Notes: generated by a model not told the origin, from the letters alone. Shown: positions 1 through 13,465, numbered from the stretch's first letter. The stretch is 64,000 nucleotides of DNA from Mercenaria mercenaria (GCF_021730395.1 NC_069362.1:70573501-70637500), one strand, 5' to 3'. A program made the numbers and translations.

Positions 1-1832
1 TAATGAAGCGGAAAATTGAAGTCTTAAAAATAATACAAAAAAATTCAAGTTATGGGGAAAAGTCATAACAGACACTACATATCAGCCTTATTAGAGCGGC
101 CTTTAGACAGATAATTAGGTATTTGCGGAATGCTCCTAGATATCTAATTTCCCTTTAAAGTATTATGCATTAGAGTGTGTTTCTATAACTCCGGATAATC
201 AATAACAGGTGTGGAATGAAAACGCTATTGTTCCTTCATTTTCGTCTTGAACTTGAAGAATCTTAAATTTCTCTAGCAGTTTCTGTTTTGTAAAATCCTG
301 GTATCGTTCAAGTACTACAGATGGTCAATCTTATTTCGTAAAGTAACCCATACCCTGCTAAATGTCTATAATGAACTTGTCCATCTTTCGATTGGAACAA
401 AAAAAGGCGAAGAGTGCAGGTCATGATCAGAGTGCATGATCAGCACGGATGTGCAGGCTTATCATGATCTGCATTGGTCGCAAAGGCAGAATCTGTGAAA
501 ATGTTAAAGTCTTATGGGAGGTAAAACAAAGGAAACTGCCCTTGTTCAAATAAAATTCATAACGGTATACTCCCTAAATTTTCACTCAGTCATAGACTTA
601 CTTTCCACAAGACATCCATTCATTTGCTAAAAATTGAAAAGTGAAACGTGGTTCTGAATATTATGCTGTGAAATTAAGTCCACAGAAGTCAAGAAGCCCC
701 GTATTGCCGCTTTTCAGAAGAATCCTGTCCGCAGGATAAAAACCTTTCTTAGTTTTCAAGCAAATCTCGAAACCATGCAAATGTAAGCAGGACAATTGTC
801 TTATATCTTACTTAAGATGCGTTCTCTTGATTTCCGCCGCTGTTTTACGCACATACGCGTTTAATCATTGAAACATTAGCATCTATTTATCAATGTCATC
901 CCAGAATCATATTTTTAACCGAATTCAGAAACTGGTCTTTTTAAAGTAAACAACTAAAAACCATGCAAATATATTAAAAGTGTTTTATTTTATGTAACAT
1001 ACATTCAGTGAATACAATAAAGTTCACTTGGTCCCTGCTTTGCGCAAAATATAACTCATGTTTGCATTTTGACAAAATTATGCTCCTTTTTGTACTTAGC
1101 CACCTGTTCGCGATGGTCAGCAAGTACCAAAAACTGCAGCTTTGTCATAGTAATAAAAAGTGAACTGCAAAGGTCTAGTAACTCTTTTGCGGACCCTACT
1201 AATTATGTACAAGTGTGTCAAATGCATGCAAGATAACGAAAAACATAAAACGCCTTTTAAACAGGGTTATACTAGTATTGTGTATCTATCCTCAACAAAG
1301 TTAAATACTGTGTAAGAACTACAATAGGAATTTGACATAATATGCAGTACGCATTATAATGTATACCAGAAACAAGCGTTATTTCTCGCTATAATAAAAC
1401 ATTTTTATCAATAAATAACTGCTAATTACATAATTACACGTGAACAAACATGTATACTGTATTTTTACCATGAAGAACAGGAAACATCGCCAAAAGGACA
1501 CAAACAAACTCATTATTTCTGTAAACAAGTGTTGCATAACCATTTATTCCTGTATTGCAGACTAAGGTGTATCAAATGCTGTTGTTCACTCCCAACACAC
1601 TAATAATGCACCCACCTTTCACAATTATCACACCCAATCTATGTCATGTCATCACTTCCTGTCAGACACACCTCACACAAAACCTCATTCGCACTTTGAA
1701 CAACATTCACACCCTCACCTACATCAGATGTCTCCATACATCCATCAGAACTTTCGTCATTATCACCAAACCTTCCTTTCTTAATCTGTACACATTCTCT
1801 TAGATGTTGGTTTTTTGCTTAGTACAGGAGGG
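1..1832. other. AT-rich intergenic DNA, no gene seen
   Basis: I find no spliceable coding series, RNA gene or intact element here apart from the degraded MITE copy at 345-505. The stretch at about 1555-1803 is C/A-rich and open in one frame, but its composition is skewed and it has no recognisable domain, so I do not call it coding. Confidence 0.5.
345..505. mobile_element. degraded copy of the TTAA-flanked MITE family seen at 27367
   Basis: The words CCCTGCTAAATGTCTATAAT, GAACTTGTCCATCTTTC and GGTCGCAAAGGCAGAATC occur in the same order as in the better-preserved copy at 27367-27571. The terminal CCTTTA repeats and the TTAA target sites are not recognisable here, so this copy is older or truncated. 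It is non-coding and non-autonomous. Confidence 0.6.
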
Positions 1833-2915
1833 TCAACCAAAATTGATTTTAGTTTTTTTCTGGATTAAACCCAATTGAACAAATTTGTTTTGTACATTTA
1901 TCTGACCACAAGTGATACATTTATCACATTCAGGGTGGGTTTTATTAGAACTTCTTTGAAATTGTTTATTGCCCTGTGAATAAGTTGACCTTGCCCTATT
2001 TCTGTCAAATGGATATATGCCAATACCAGAAAAGGCAGAAGACACAGAGGAACCAGGAATTTTGTTCATGGTAAGATTTAGAACCTTGGGCAATTTGTGT
2101 CTGGGAATACTCTTCAGACCGCAATAGCCCAATGATACACTTAGACTTGTGAATTTTCCTTTTAGAAGATGATAGTACCCAACATCGGGTGCTTGTAATA
2201 AATGTGTGGAGTAGTTCAATCTGATCTTCTTGACGTGCAAAAAAAAACCAGATCTTTGCTCAGGTGGGAAACATGATTGTCCATTATGAAAAATATGGCA
2301 AGGCCTACCGCACTGCTTTGCGAAGCATTTCTTGAACCAAGATAGAAATATGTCTGCATTAATAAAACCGCTATCAGTAACATCAAAGATCAGTTGATCA
2401 GGAATACCCTCTGTAACTAATGGAGCTATTGTCCTTCGGCAGATATAGCCATCTGTAAGGTCACATGTCCATTTACAGAAGCAACTGGCTGTAGGCTTGT
2501 TTTACACTGTAATTCGGAACGAACCCGCTGTAAACAATGAGGTTTCCTTAACGTTAAGCCTTTATGTCCCTTCAAACAACCGCGAAGTCATTTATGAATT
2601 GGACCCTTTGCAGCGTTAAATAAACACGGACGTCCAGACTTACTTACTATATCATTTGATAACTATTTTCCTTGTTATCAGAAACCATCTGTCACTCATA
2701 CATTTGGCATAATTACATAAAGCCCGTTCCTCTGACCGAGACAGTGCATATATTCCACCAGGCTTAGTCATAACTCTTTTGAATTTACCCCTAGTGTGAC
2801 CTTTAATTGTAGTCACTGGTACATTAGCTTATGTCGAATCTTTCCTCAAGGATAAACATCTCCTTACTTTGACAACAGCTCTCTCTAAATCTTCTTTAGT
2901 GTACTTCTTTGGCAT
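1833..2915 (-). pseudogene. decayed pogo/Tigger-type DDE transposase
   Basis: On the minus strand the start reads MPKKYTKEDLERAVVKVR, matching the N-terminal helix-turn-helix start of pogo/Tigger (CENP-B-like, Tc1/mariner superfamily) transposases. Further on come a DDE-core stretch with TDSGFINADIFLSWFKKCF and GRPCHIFHNG, then THLLQAPDVG, equivalent to the family's TH.LQPLDVG, and near the end SGIGIYPFDRN. The longest surviving open stretch is 1833-2240. Upstream of it the homology continues through several stops and frame changes, for example in the helix-turn-helix region near 2835 and around 2500-2640. The gene is dead. The final acidic residue of the catalytic triad is not obvious. I found no terminal inverted repeats. 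Family assignment is by motif recall. Confidence 0.75.
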
Positions 2916-2919
2916 ATTA

Positions 2920-5900
2920 ACCTAACGGCGAAATATATGCAAGCAAAAAAAACCTAGAAGCTCAATTTTTAAAGCAATTCTGAAAACAAAATGCATAATG
3001 CATATTTCAAAGCTGGAAACTAAAGAGACTGAAGTTTCAACTTTTCTCTATTTTATTAGTTTGGCTATCGCCCGGTATCACTTCCGATAATTTTGACTTA
3101 AATGACCGATATCTAAATTTGCTGCACCCAGAACGCTTTGGATTCGCCCTTGACTACTCCTAGATCAATTTGTTTGTCAGAACATACAGCACTAAAATTA
3201 TGTAATCGTTATATACATTAAAGAAGAAACACAGACAAAAAAGTTCATTTTGCAGATGTGAATCTCATCCGCATTCAGTATAAGGTTTTTTTCTTATTTG
3301 GATTCTCAAGAGAAATGGAGTTGGGTAAACCATGTAAATCTCATTGACAGACGGTCTATATTTGCTTTGTTAAACACGTGAATAACAGGCATTGCTCTAA
3401 ACAATATTGTTATCTACATTCCAAGGAGGTTTGTTCTGAACAATATGACAGTCTATATTCATGGGCAAACATGCCTGACACCGATGTGGGACAGTTTATG
3501 TATGTTCTGATGGAGAGAAGTCTTGTATTGGAACTCTGTGTGAAATTTCATAGAAACTGAAACTGTTTAACAGAAACTGTATGACGTGAATAAAAAGGGC
3601 ATAAATGTATCCGACGTCTGTTATATCAGATGCAACTGTGTTTATCAGATTGACATATAGACTGAGTAGGGCACCGATATATCATCAGCTCTATATTTAA
3701 AGCTTGGATTGATCTATATATAAAATTTAAGCAATCAATGAAATTCAGTCTGTTGCTGACAATTCAAATCAATATACAGATATTAATTTTTTATCATTAT
3801 TACATTCTGAATTATAAACTCCGTCAAGCTGCAGTGGAACTTGAAACGTCAATATTTTCCATATTAAAGTTCAAATTTCATATCGGGTGCTTAACGTCAT
3901 TTATGACGTCAGTTTCACGCGTGTCATCGGGTTTAGAAGTGTTTTAGCGACGAAATGTTTAGTTTTACTCAGGCTTATTACAATAGGTGTATGCAATAAA
4001 AAGATTATTAAATTTGCATCGAAAATACGGACTCGTTCTTTCGCAGAATGATATTGCGTTCCTAACGTCGCGCAGTATTTTACGATACAAATCTAATAAC
4101 CTATAATTATCATATCACTATCTAAAAATCACTCTTACCCTGACGGTATATATCCCACTATCTAAGAATGTTGTAATGCAATAACAGCCTCAAAAGTCTG
4201 CGAGACAGAAAATTTACAGTATGATAATATGTTACAAGCCTTTTTCTGATGAAATTTAGAAGAAATAATGGGGAAAACGACAGTTAATACATAAAAAACA
4301 TGGCGTAAACGACCATCATTATAGCAAGTGAAATCGCTAGATAGTTTAAAACGGTAAGGTCGGTAAATAGATAACAGTGTGGCGGGGGAAGTACTGTAAA
4401 TAATAATAATTATTAATGCTGTTACATTTTTTCCATGTTACGCAGTATTGAATGTTTTGTCTTTACTTTTCCTCATTAAATGGCCTAAATGACGCATAAG
4501 TGCAATGTGTGTAATATAATCACGTCTTCTTACAAAACCATGACGTTGCATACACATTCTTTGTGACGTATTTAATTTCCAAGCTTAAACGATTATCTTT
4601 GACGTCATTCTACAATATCACTTCTCTGCCTGTAATGCGTTACTGATTTACTTCATTATTTCTATACAGTTGTTATTCAACAAAGTACAAGCGTATTTCA
4701 TTGTCCTCGTAGTGGTCTTAAATCAATATTTTTCAAAATTGTGCGGTAAAGACAATTGCAAGTTTTAAGTCAGAAAACATGGTTATTAAATCTGTTGTTA
4801 ACAAATACATACGCACATACACACGCGAGACGACGTACCGTGCTCAAGATGCACGTCTGCAGCTCAGATGCCATATTTACAATTATAGGGCAAAATTGTA
4901 TAGAGGCTATGTTTCATATCCGAGGCGGTACATTGTCATTTATATTTCCCGGCACAAATGTTTCCAATTGCGCTCAGCATTGTGTTGAAAAACGGCGTTA
5001 AACCCAAAACAAACATGGTCCGTATCCCAATTATCAAGGTCTAATTTAAGAGGCCTGTTTCTTGTTCTTTTCAATAGTATGTTGTCTACGAATGTTTTTT
5101 TTTTTCAGCACAAATGTCCAAATCCAGGGTCCTTACAGGAATATTTACATCTCTCTGACATGATACAGAGATAAGTGATGTACGCGTCGGACTACATCTT
5201 TGTTTTCAAAGACATAAATAGAGATGAAGAAAAGTCACATGTCCCAACAGGTAAAACACCCGTAACTCTGTCAAAATATTTAAGTGTTTTTTTTTTCTTA
5301 TTATAAATAAAACGTCTTACTTCTGATTTTCTTGTACAGTTAGTAGAAATACCCTATTCAAGTTATTGTGCTTCTTACTATAGTCATGTAAAATTTTGAT
5401 AATTAAATTTTTCATGACTATACTTTTTTTGTCTTGCGGCACTGCTAGGCTAAAGTTCACGTCAATATACCACAAACGGTATAAGAAAATAAATGGCGAT
5501 GAAAGACTGAAATCTGAAATGAAATAGGTTTTCATTTGTGCCCACTTTGATATTTTATCCTTCAATTACCTTACTACTTTAGATTTGATTACCCTTGCTA
5601 TATTATGGCAGTTAATGGAAATAGCATTCCGTTACAGCAAAAAATGCAATTGTTTTGGTGTGTTTTTTTGTCAACAGATCGTATTGTATGACTAAACGAT
5701 TCTTCATTAATCGATAGTGGATAAAGCATAAGGAGGTAGGCTACCTTGTTACAAGGGTAAATTCAAATTAGTTGAACCGCAGCAATTTTTTGTATTTCGT
5801 GTTATATGATGTTTTGAATGTTACAATCTCAATTTCGTTTATCTCTGTCCCTTCAAGTTCAATTTTTATTCAGGTTTGAAGAATATGACCGTCGAAAGGT

Positions 5901-6117
5901 ATTTTATATTGAAATAAGAAGGAAAATGCGGATAGTTAACACTTTTCACTTTAATTGATATCCGTAGAAGTCTGCATAATTGATAATTGTGCGTAAGCTT
6001 TCCATCATAAGCTTAAAATGTATATGTCGCGGGGCTCGTGTCTCCATGGTAACGCATTTTCTCTCATTTTTAAACAACTATGTATAAAAACGGGGATTTC
6101 GATGGCTTCAGTGCCAA
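2920..6117. other. intergenic DNA, no gene seen
   Basis: This is AT-rich non-coding sequence. Isolated CRE palindromes (TGACGTCA, for example near 3904) and homopolymer runs are the only landmarks. The short open frames at 3378-3560, 3738-3947 and 4756-5001 have no domain, no splice support and no conserved composition. Confidence 0.45.
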
Positions 6118-6756
6118 TCTGTTAATGACCAACATGGAATAGTTGGGTAATATTATTAGCAAAATAACAAGCACTTTACATGGTACCCTATTTTTCTTAA
6201 AGTTTAAAGTAACCATGGCAACAGAGATGTTTAAAATAGCTTATATCTTGCTTTTTGTCGTAATTTCTTATAAAAAATATTGAATAAAATTATCTTTCTT
6301 GTTAATGTAGCTTTAAAACATATTATTTCTAACGTAAGTCATATTTTCGTGTTATTTGCATTTATTCAAACAAATTACTTTCAGCAGTACACTTCGTCTG
6401 GCATTTTTCATGGAAAAATCGTTCAGCATGCTGGTATTATTCTCATGGATATTGTTGAAATGAAAATAAAAAGCCGAAGCTGTGTTCCTTGAATAGACCA
6501 GTGTCAACGCTTTTGAATTTTACATTTAGATATATAGATTACGGGCTTCGTTTCCATGGTAACATCAATTCAATTCAAGAAACCACAATTTTCTACTGAA
6601 ATTTAACAATTTTGGATCTTAGTTTTATTACATAAGTAACAAATTATCAACGGAAACTGAAAATAGGTATTACAAATCAAACTGCTAGATTTTTTTTATT
6701 GAAAATGGCCGTAACAAGTAACCTTTCACCCAACTATATTCCAGATAACATTGGTT
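6118..6756. mobile_element. possible inverted-repeat element carrying RFX X-box-like palindromes
   Basis: The left end (AACATGGAATAGTTGGGTAA near 6131) and the right end (CACCCAACTATATTCCAG near 6728) are imperfect reverse complements, suggesting a MITE of about 640 bp. Inside are GTAACCATGGCAAC (6209-6222) and GTTTCCATGGTAAC (6550-6563). A third such motif, GTCTCCATGGTAAC (6040-6053), lies just outside. All three fit the RFX X-box pattern. The element boundaries are uncertain. Confidence 0.35.
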
Positions 6757-7289
6757 ACTATCATCCATTTTCTTACATTCCGCATAACATTTCAATGTAA
6801 CTTCATAAAAGAAGCAAAATATTGATTATTATTCGGAGCAAAAGACTCATAAACAGCAAATAATGGTAATTTGAAATTAGTTCAAATAAAGATAATGCGC
6901 AGAATTACGTACTTTCAAAATAAAAGCTATTAATTTTGCGCGTTAACTGACACGTAACGTCATGATGTCAATGACGTCATTTTAAGGCAACATTGTTTTG
7001 AAGCGTTTCTGCGGCAATTTATTCATTATTTCTGCATTATTAAACCATAAAGCATCAGATCGGAGACAGGTTCATGATTTGTTTTCAGACGAATGGATAT
7101 ACAAACACATTTAGTTTGTCGTAAACGTCGTCGTAAATCGTCACGTTAGCTTCCGGTTGGACATGCGCACATACAAATAGTAAGGTAACCTACTGCCATA
7201 AATTACCTGTTATACCTGTTATTAACTGTTATATTTTGTACGAATGGATAAAAATAAAAGCTGCCGATACAATGATCTTTCTGTAAAAA

Positions 7290-8565
7290 GATCATTTGGA
7301 AGCATAAACTTCAACCAAGCAAAATAATAACAGACTCGGTTTGATTGAGTCTGTTCATGAGAGGTTAATATGAAATAAGACAAAGCCTAAAAGCGAGCTC
7401 AAAAAAATCGGATTTAGCTAAAAATATTATGCATCATTTATTTGTCATAAAGACACTATTCACTACTCAAAAGAATTCGCGAGAACGTATATATTTGAAA
7501 AAAATGTCTACATATAGTGTCACCATACCTGTAACAGTGAATATCATATGTTGCAAAATTTATGGGAAGCCGGTGTCACAGTGACGTCATTACCGCGTTC
7601 CCGTGCCTTTCTGCTTATTGATATTTTTTTCTCCATTTTCTGGCCGATTCTTGATCTTTTAAATGAAAATAGAGCTATTTTTTTTCAAACAACTATAAAT
7701 CTTTCTTGCATTATTGTTGAGTGATGAATAATTTTTATCAATTGAATCCTGTTTTGTATTCACTGCGGAAAGAAGTATTTCCTGTGAGCACTTGTCCGCT
7801 AGGGTGCGCTTTTTAAGAACTTCCGACGAAACTTTTCAAATCCATCACCAAGTGTGAAAGTATACTTGCGTTACCGTAAAGCTCGATTCTCGAGCAGGCC
7901 CTTCGGGCCTGCTCTTCGAGCTCGCTAATATGAAATAAGGCAAAGCCTCAAAGCGAGCTCAAAGAAATCGGATTTATCTAAAAATATTATGCATCATTTA
8001 TTTGTCACAAGAAACTATTCACTAGTCACAAGAACTCAGGAGAACCTATTCACTGAAAAAGTCTACATTTAGTGTCACCATACCTATAACAGTGAATATC
8101 ATACGTTGCAAAATTTATGGGAAGCCGGTGTCACGGTGATGTCATTACCGCGTTCCCGTTTCTTTTTGCTTATTATGACATTTTTTCCATTTTCTGGCCG
8201 ATGCTTGATCTTTTAAATGAAAACAATATTTTTTTCAAACAACTGGAAATCATTTTTTCATTATTGTTAACTGATGAATTATTTTTAGCAATTGAATGAA
8301 GTTCTGTAATCACTCCGGAAAGAAGTACTTCCTGTGAGCACCAGTCCGCTAGGGTGCGCTTTTTAAAAACTTCCGACGAAACTTTTCAAATCCATCACCA
8401 AGTGTGAAAGTATACTTGCGTTACCGTAAAGCTCGATTCTCGAGCAGGCCCTTCGGGCCTGCTCTTCGAGCTCGCTATTAATGTGCAACACTCCGTGATC
8501 CCAAAGGAACAGACAATATAACAACACTGAATCAAAGTACGAGAAGATTTTTTACGGCCGACAAA
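7290..8565 (+). repeat. dispersed repeat family X, split by a nested insertion
   Basis: The left arm (CAACCAAGCAAAATAATA, GAGTCTGTTCATGAGAGGT) ends at 7365. The right arm (GTGATCCCAAAGGAACAGAC, AATATAACAACACTGA) resumes at about 8476. The copy at 25375-25590 is continuous through this point, so the two arms were one repeat before the dimer at 7366-8475 inserted. TTAAT appears at both junctions and may be the target duplication. Confidence 0.6.
7366..8475 (+). mobile_element. head-to-tail dimer of a hairpin-ended non-autonomous element
   Basis: Two near-identical units (7366-7925 and 7926-8475) lie in direct contact. Each starts ATGAAATAAG..AAAGCC and ends with an 8-bp-stem hairpin, GCAGGCCC-TTC-GGGCCTGC, followed about 12 nt later by CTAAT in unit 1 and CTATT in unit 2. 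AGCGAGCTC near the start of each unit is inverted as GAGCTCGCT at its end. Subterminal inverted repeats, a 3' hairpin and tandem arrangement recall Helitron/Helentron-derived elements (HINEs). There is no coding capacity. Unit 1 carries a perfect CRE (TGACGTCA near 7581) that is mutated in unit 2 (TGATGTCA). The superfamily assignment is inference. Confidence 0.6.
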
Positions 8566-9944
8566 CCAAACAAATGAAACGAAAAGTGTTTAACAAATAC
8601 CATAAACTTCATCGACAGGAATCACTAACATTAGTTAACGAATTTTGTTCAGACCTTACATAAAGGTTTTAAAGCTTTAAGATATGAAGCTTGCACAGGT
8701 TTTATAAGATACATATTGTTTGCAGAAAAATTAAGCAGGCGTGAAATGTTTGCATATCTTGATATTTGTTCATTGTTCCGTATAGTATATTTATCCATTC
8801 AAAAATGTTGATAACAAAAAACAAAAATGCTACGTTACGCTAAACCGAAACTTTGTTGCTGAGCGTCTTTGAAACATCAGTATGTCTTTATTTAATTTCC
8901 CGCGCTTTGTTTAAAACGCTGTTATAAGAAAGAGTGGTAAAGAAATCGTATTTTGTTTTGCTTTATGCATTCTACAATTTGTAAGCTACGGTATGCATAA
9001 AAAATAACCTGCCACTTGTAGTGCAGAGTAGAACCTCATTACCGTCAAAACAGTTACCAGAGGGCAAGCTATTGTTTCCTAGTAATAAGCTTGTGTTTAC
9101 GATATTCAGTACGCGCATATTAAATTGGTACGTCTGCTGTTATAATCCGAGAAATAAATGACAATAGAAGCTATAACCCATTAAGATCGTCGTCATGTAA
9201 TGGAAAGTACGCGTTTACTTAAGGAGACAATATTACATATAATGTACAATCCCTTTCTAAACCTTTGTAGCAAAGCACTGAATAATGTATACGTTACATA
9301 CCCTTTTCTGTTGTAATCCACTAAATGAATTAGCTTTGTCACAATTAATGTAAAATATCAACTCCCAATCTCGTAAATCAGCAATCCGACAACAACTGCA
9401 ATACTAGTCTGCAGTTTTATTGACTGGTTGATATGTTAGAGAATCTCAGCTCCGGGGACACTGAAAACCTCGCGACATCTGAAAGCACGAGAACAGATGA
9501 TAGTTATTGATTGCAAGCCACGCGCGCGTTATCCACGCTTCATTGTATTGGTGACATGATAAGATTTACTAATATTGAACGGATGCAAGATATGATAGTT
9601 TTAGGAGCTCCAGGGAGAAGCATTAATCCACAAATATCACACAGATTGGAATGTCGCACGGAGCATGTCATTAGCCTGTTTTAATGTTTAAAGGAATTAT
9701 TGTCGTTTAAAGAATTGGTATACAACTTTACACTTCATACCACCCACACTAATGTAGGACTTATACTTCAGATGGTGCGTTCTTGAACACGCCTGATTCA
9801 CTCGGTCATTACTGGGGTTTCTCTTGATGATCTGCGCTCTACACAGCCATCGAGTACACAGGTATGTGGTTCCTTATGCTTGCTTTTTACATTAATTTTC
9901 ATCATAACATACCATCCCTTCTGTTTCGATTTCGATGCAAGGGA

Positions 9945-10060
9945 TCCTATTGACGACGATAACTGTTATTTACACTGTCCTTAACTTTGGAACACGCTTT
10001 GTTGCCTCATTGTCCGGTTTAATCTCCCAAGTGGTGTTTTGCCAGAAAAAAGTTCAGCTT
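9945..10060 (+). repeat. retroelement 3'-tail fragment, same family as 24100-24260
   Basis: TTATTTACACTGTCCTTAAC, TTTGGAACACG, then CGGTTTAATCTCCCAAGTGG and TGTTTTGCCA parallel the segment after the reverse-transcriptase fragment at 24115-24220. It is a 5'-truncated dead copy. Confidence 0.5.
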
Positions 10061-12316
10061 GGTCCTGAGCTATGGAAGTAGGGGTACGTGTGGAGTTTTA
10101 TTAGTTACTGATTTTCCTAATTGCGTTCCAGTCTTTACGGAGTCCATCTATAATAAAGTTCCGCTCAGTTTGGTTAAAGGAAGCATGGATTCTCTACCTC
10201 TCAAGAATGTTCTCTGTCAATCGAACCAAATCTGCTGTTCTCTTTTATGATTATATTTTATGCTTCCCAACGACCGCTTTATAAATTTGAGTGTATAAAT
10301 AATACATATTGACGTAATTCTAGAAGACGGACACTTATTTATGACTAATATGCAGACAGAAGTCAATATTTTATACGAAATTCGCTTATTAATACCATGT
10401 TCAACCTAAATTATCAAGCGAGATATTATTATGCTGATCAAATTCATCTTTCAGTTTGTGATTTGATAGCAATGTACTCGCCCTTTATAGCTTATGTGAT
10501 ACAATAAAAGATAAGCCGAATGTAAAATGATGTCATAGGAATAACACAATAACACAGGAATAATAAAGCTAAATTCAGTTGTCTACCGCCCTTGTTCATA
10601 TCGGACAATCTACAGAATCAATCATCTTGTCGTTTTAATTGAGTTCTATATAACGTCGCGGATTGAACCAAAAATAAGAAGAGTATCAAATGAAACACTA
10701 TCTGCGACAGTGATCAGCATCATTAACTGTAAAACTAAACAAAATCGACGAATATGTCCGTTTAAATCATTAAACATGTTTTATTCTTCCAGGCATTGGT
10801 GCTTTTGTGATCATTTTGGTTCAGTTAAATACACAATGTATAATTATCTAGGTTTGCATTAATTTAATGGTCATTATAAATGGCATACCGACGATTGTTT
10901 ACATTTTTAAAAACTTAAGTGGCTGTGCAGAAAGCACATGATCTCAATTGTTGGACCTGATAATACTGTCTAATACAATATCATAGTAAAATTGTAGCGT
11001 AAGATTGTACTTGAAAGACATCACACAGTCATGCGTAACACTAAATATCAGCTTGATATTTAAGAAAATCACAAAACAGGATAGAAGGCTGCCATTTCAG
11101 GGTTTATAATGACATTAGCAAACAATTGAAATATACATATCTAATAAATGTGTTTATAAATATATCTAAGGTGTGATAGTTTTAATGAGTCGTTATAAAA
11201 CAATGGGGTAAACGTTTTTCAAAATGAAAAAAACAACATTTAGAATGAATATCAAAAATTGTTTGAATCTACTGTGTTTTACGTCATTCTGGAAACAAAA
11301 TGGCCGCCTTTATTAAAATCAAATATTGTAATTTGCAATGTGCAATGTGCAAAACAAGCGGAGGCGCTTTGACTTGAATAATTCGAAAGTGACGCTTCAG
11401 TCAACAAGAACGCCCACTCTCTCTGTATTTTAAATGTTCAGTTTTCAGCACGAGTCAATGTGGATTCAGTTAAAGTCTATGAAGAGGTTACATTCAACAC
11501 TGCATGATGAAAGGTAGTCTCTCGAATTGATAACGGATAAAGGTAGTGTGCCTAAGAAAGTAAAAGTATGGTTTTCTTCTTTACAACATTCAATGATTGG
11601 ATAAAAATATTTGCGGTTGTCTCTGTTCGCACAACCGTTACAGACGTGCTTCTGAGTTCACACTACATTTTATATGTAAAACTTTTTTTTCCTTATATGA
11701 AGGAAATTTGCTTTTTCGGGAAATTATTGTTATGCTTGATTTGTTCACACGAAGGCTACTCACTGCTCGTCCGAAGGTCTAGTGCATATGCAGTAACTCC
11801 AGTTTGACTTAAGCACTCGATCTACCTAAATGTTAGATCTGATGACAACCCAGTCAGATTCCTCTTTCTGTATAATCAGATTTCCAATATTGCTATTTTT
11901 ACCTATTTTTATCAGACGACTTTTCTCAAACAAGCGTTTGGCTTAAAGGACTGGACTCATTTTGGCTAAAATGATCTTTCTTTAGAATTGAAGTTTTGTC
12001 ATATTATGAATATGAGAACATGAGCTTTTGTTTCTAAACTATCTTGAAAAATGCAAAATCAAGACAAAATTATGGCCAAGTCGGAATCCAACCTGGGCCA
12101 CCGCGGCAGTAAAATCTTTCCCGCGTTCATGACCAATACACCAAGGAGAAATACCTACTTACCTTTGGTTTAATATAAAACCTTATAAGACAGTTACCTT
12201 CGTTACCCCGTTACAAACACTTTTCAATTTCGAATGGAAAAAGGAAAAACAGCTAATTATCATGTGTTTCCAAAACATTATCTTTTTGCTTTATTATTTT
12301 ATTTCTTCGCAAAGAA

Positions 12317-12440
12317 AAACAAGAGGGCTCAGCCATAAATATTATATACCCATGATAATCACATATCGAAAATTGGAATCCAGGGTTTTATATAGATTTT
12401 TTAACTTCTACTTTCAATTTCAAATCAGATTGGCAGTTAC
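12317..12440 (+). repeat. AACAAGAG-hairpin repeat terminus
   Basis: AAAACAAGAGGGCTCAGCC has the AACAAGAG start followed by a short hairpin (GGCTCAGCC) that is shared with termini at 17058, 50731 (inverted) and 56737. The extent of this copy to the right is unclear. Confidence 0.35.
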
Positions 12441-13029
12441 TCTATAGGAGGCGTAACCTTTGACAAATAATGTTGCCAACCCCTGGTGAAAGGGTACACT
12501 TAACCGAAAAAATGAGAGACGATATTTCAGTAGACATTTCAGCACAGTTCAATTTTTGGTCTTCAGAGTAATGTCTAGACCTTAATCCTTTAATCAATTA
12601 CTCGATCTTTGATTTAAACAGTATTTATTGTCATAATTGCAATTGTTAAAATATTACAAATAACAACATAGAGGATTGAGTAGAAAGCTATATAAGCTTT
12701 TCAGAAACTCTCCCCGACTCATTCACTTACTCACTCACTTATATACTGTATTCTGCGATACACAGAGCTCCATTAATAGGGAATCGATTCCGGCACGTGC
12801 ACCGAGATTTAATTTTGGATTTTTGAAAGAATTATTGTTATTATTTATTTAAGGACATTGTACATAATACAAACAAGACAAACAAATAACTTAAATATCA
12901 CAGACAAAAAGTGGCAGATATTAAGAATCACCATTTAAAACAAGAGATTATAAAAATTAAAACAAATTAGTCAATTTGCATTTTATAAAACCTTGAAAGC
13001 ATACTTTTACTTCTGTGTATGTGAATAAA

Positions 13030-13446
13030 TATATATTATACCAGATTTATATAGCGCCCTTTTCATGATAAACACGTTCAAAGGCGCTTTACAGCAACTG
13101 CAGCCACACAGGGCGCGAAATCATCCTCTACTAGTACAGACACAGAGCGATCTGACCAGAGGGACAGAGTGAGACAAAGCCCCCACAGAGAGATCAGAAA
13201 TCAGATACAGGCTTGTCCGGCTAACTTAGCCTAGCTCGTTGCGAATAGACAGCCTGGTTCTTTAACGTGCCCAGTGTATAGCACTGATACACGCAAGGAT
13301 TGCCTGGGTTCCTGACCAGTACACCTCTAGCTGGGTGGGAAACACTGAAAAGCGTTTCTGAAAAGTCCCGAGTAGCTGCCGGGGATCGAACCCCGACCTC
13401 AGGATTGGAAGGCCAGTGTGCAAACCACTGAGCTATCCGTCCACCC
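13030..13446 (-). mobile_element. tRNA-headed SINE, near full length
   Basis: On the minus strand the element opens with a tRNA-like head containing an A box TAGCTCAGTGG (13425-13435) and a B box GGGGTTCGATCCCC (about 13380-13394). The anticodon-loop position reads CTTCCAA, so the ancestor may have been a tRNA-Gly(TCC). The body runs through a central domain (CTGGGCACGTTAAAGAACCA). The 3' tail GTAAAGCGCC..AAAGGGCGCTATATAAAT resembles tails of mollusc V/Deu-type SINEs. It has an internal polymerase III promoter and no coding. The family name is from recall. Confidence 0.8.
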
Positions 13447-13464
13447 ATATGCATACATATACAT

Positions 13465-13465
<1 letters not shown>

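Larger units (their letters stand above)
8566..13029. other. intergenic DNA with scattered repeat fragments, no gene
   Basis: I see no host exons. Recognisable pieces are the retroelement tail at 9945-10060 and the AACAAGAG-hairpin element start at 12317. The short open frames at 10059, 11568 and 12262 show no domain and are judged accidental. Confidence 0.45.

Noticed and set aside
12050-12180. Possible SINE head on the minus strand (GGTTGGATTCC B-box-like)
   Set aside because: The A box and body are not convincing, so this is too weak to annotate.
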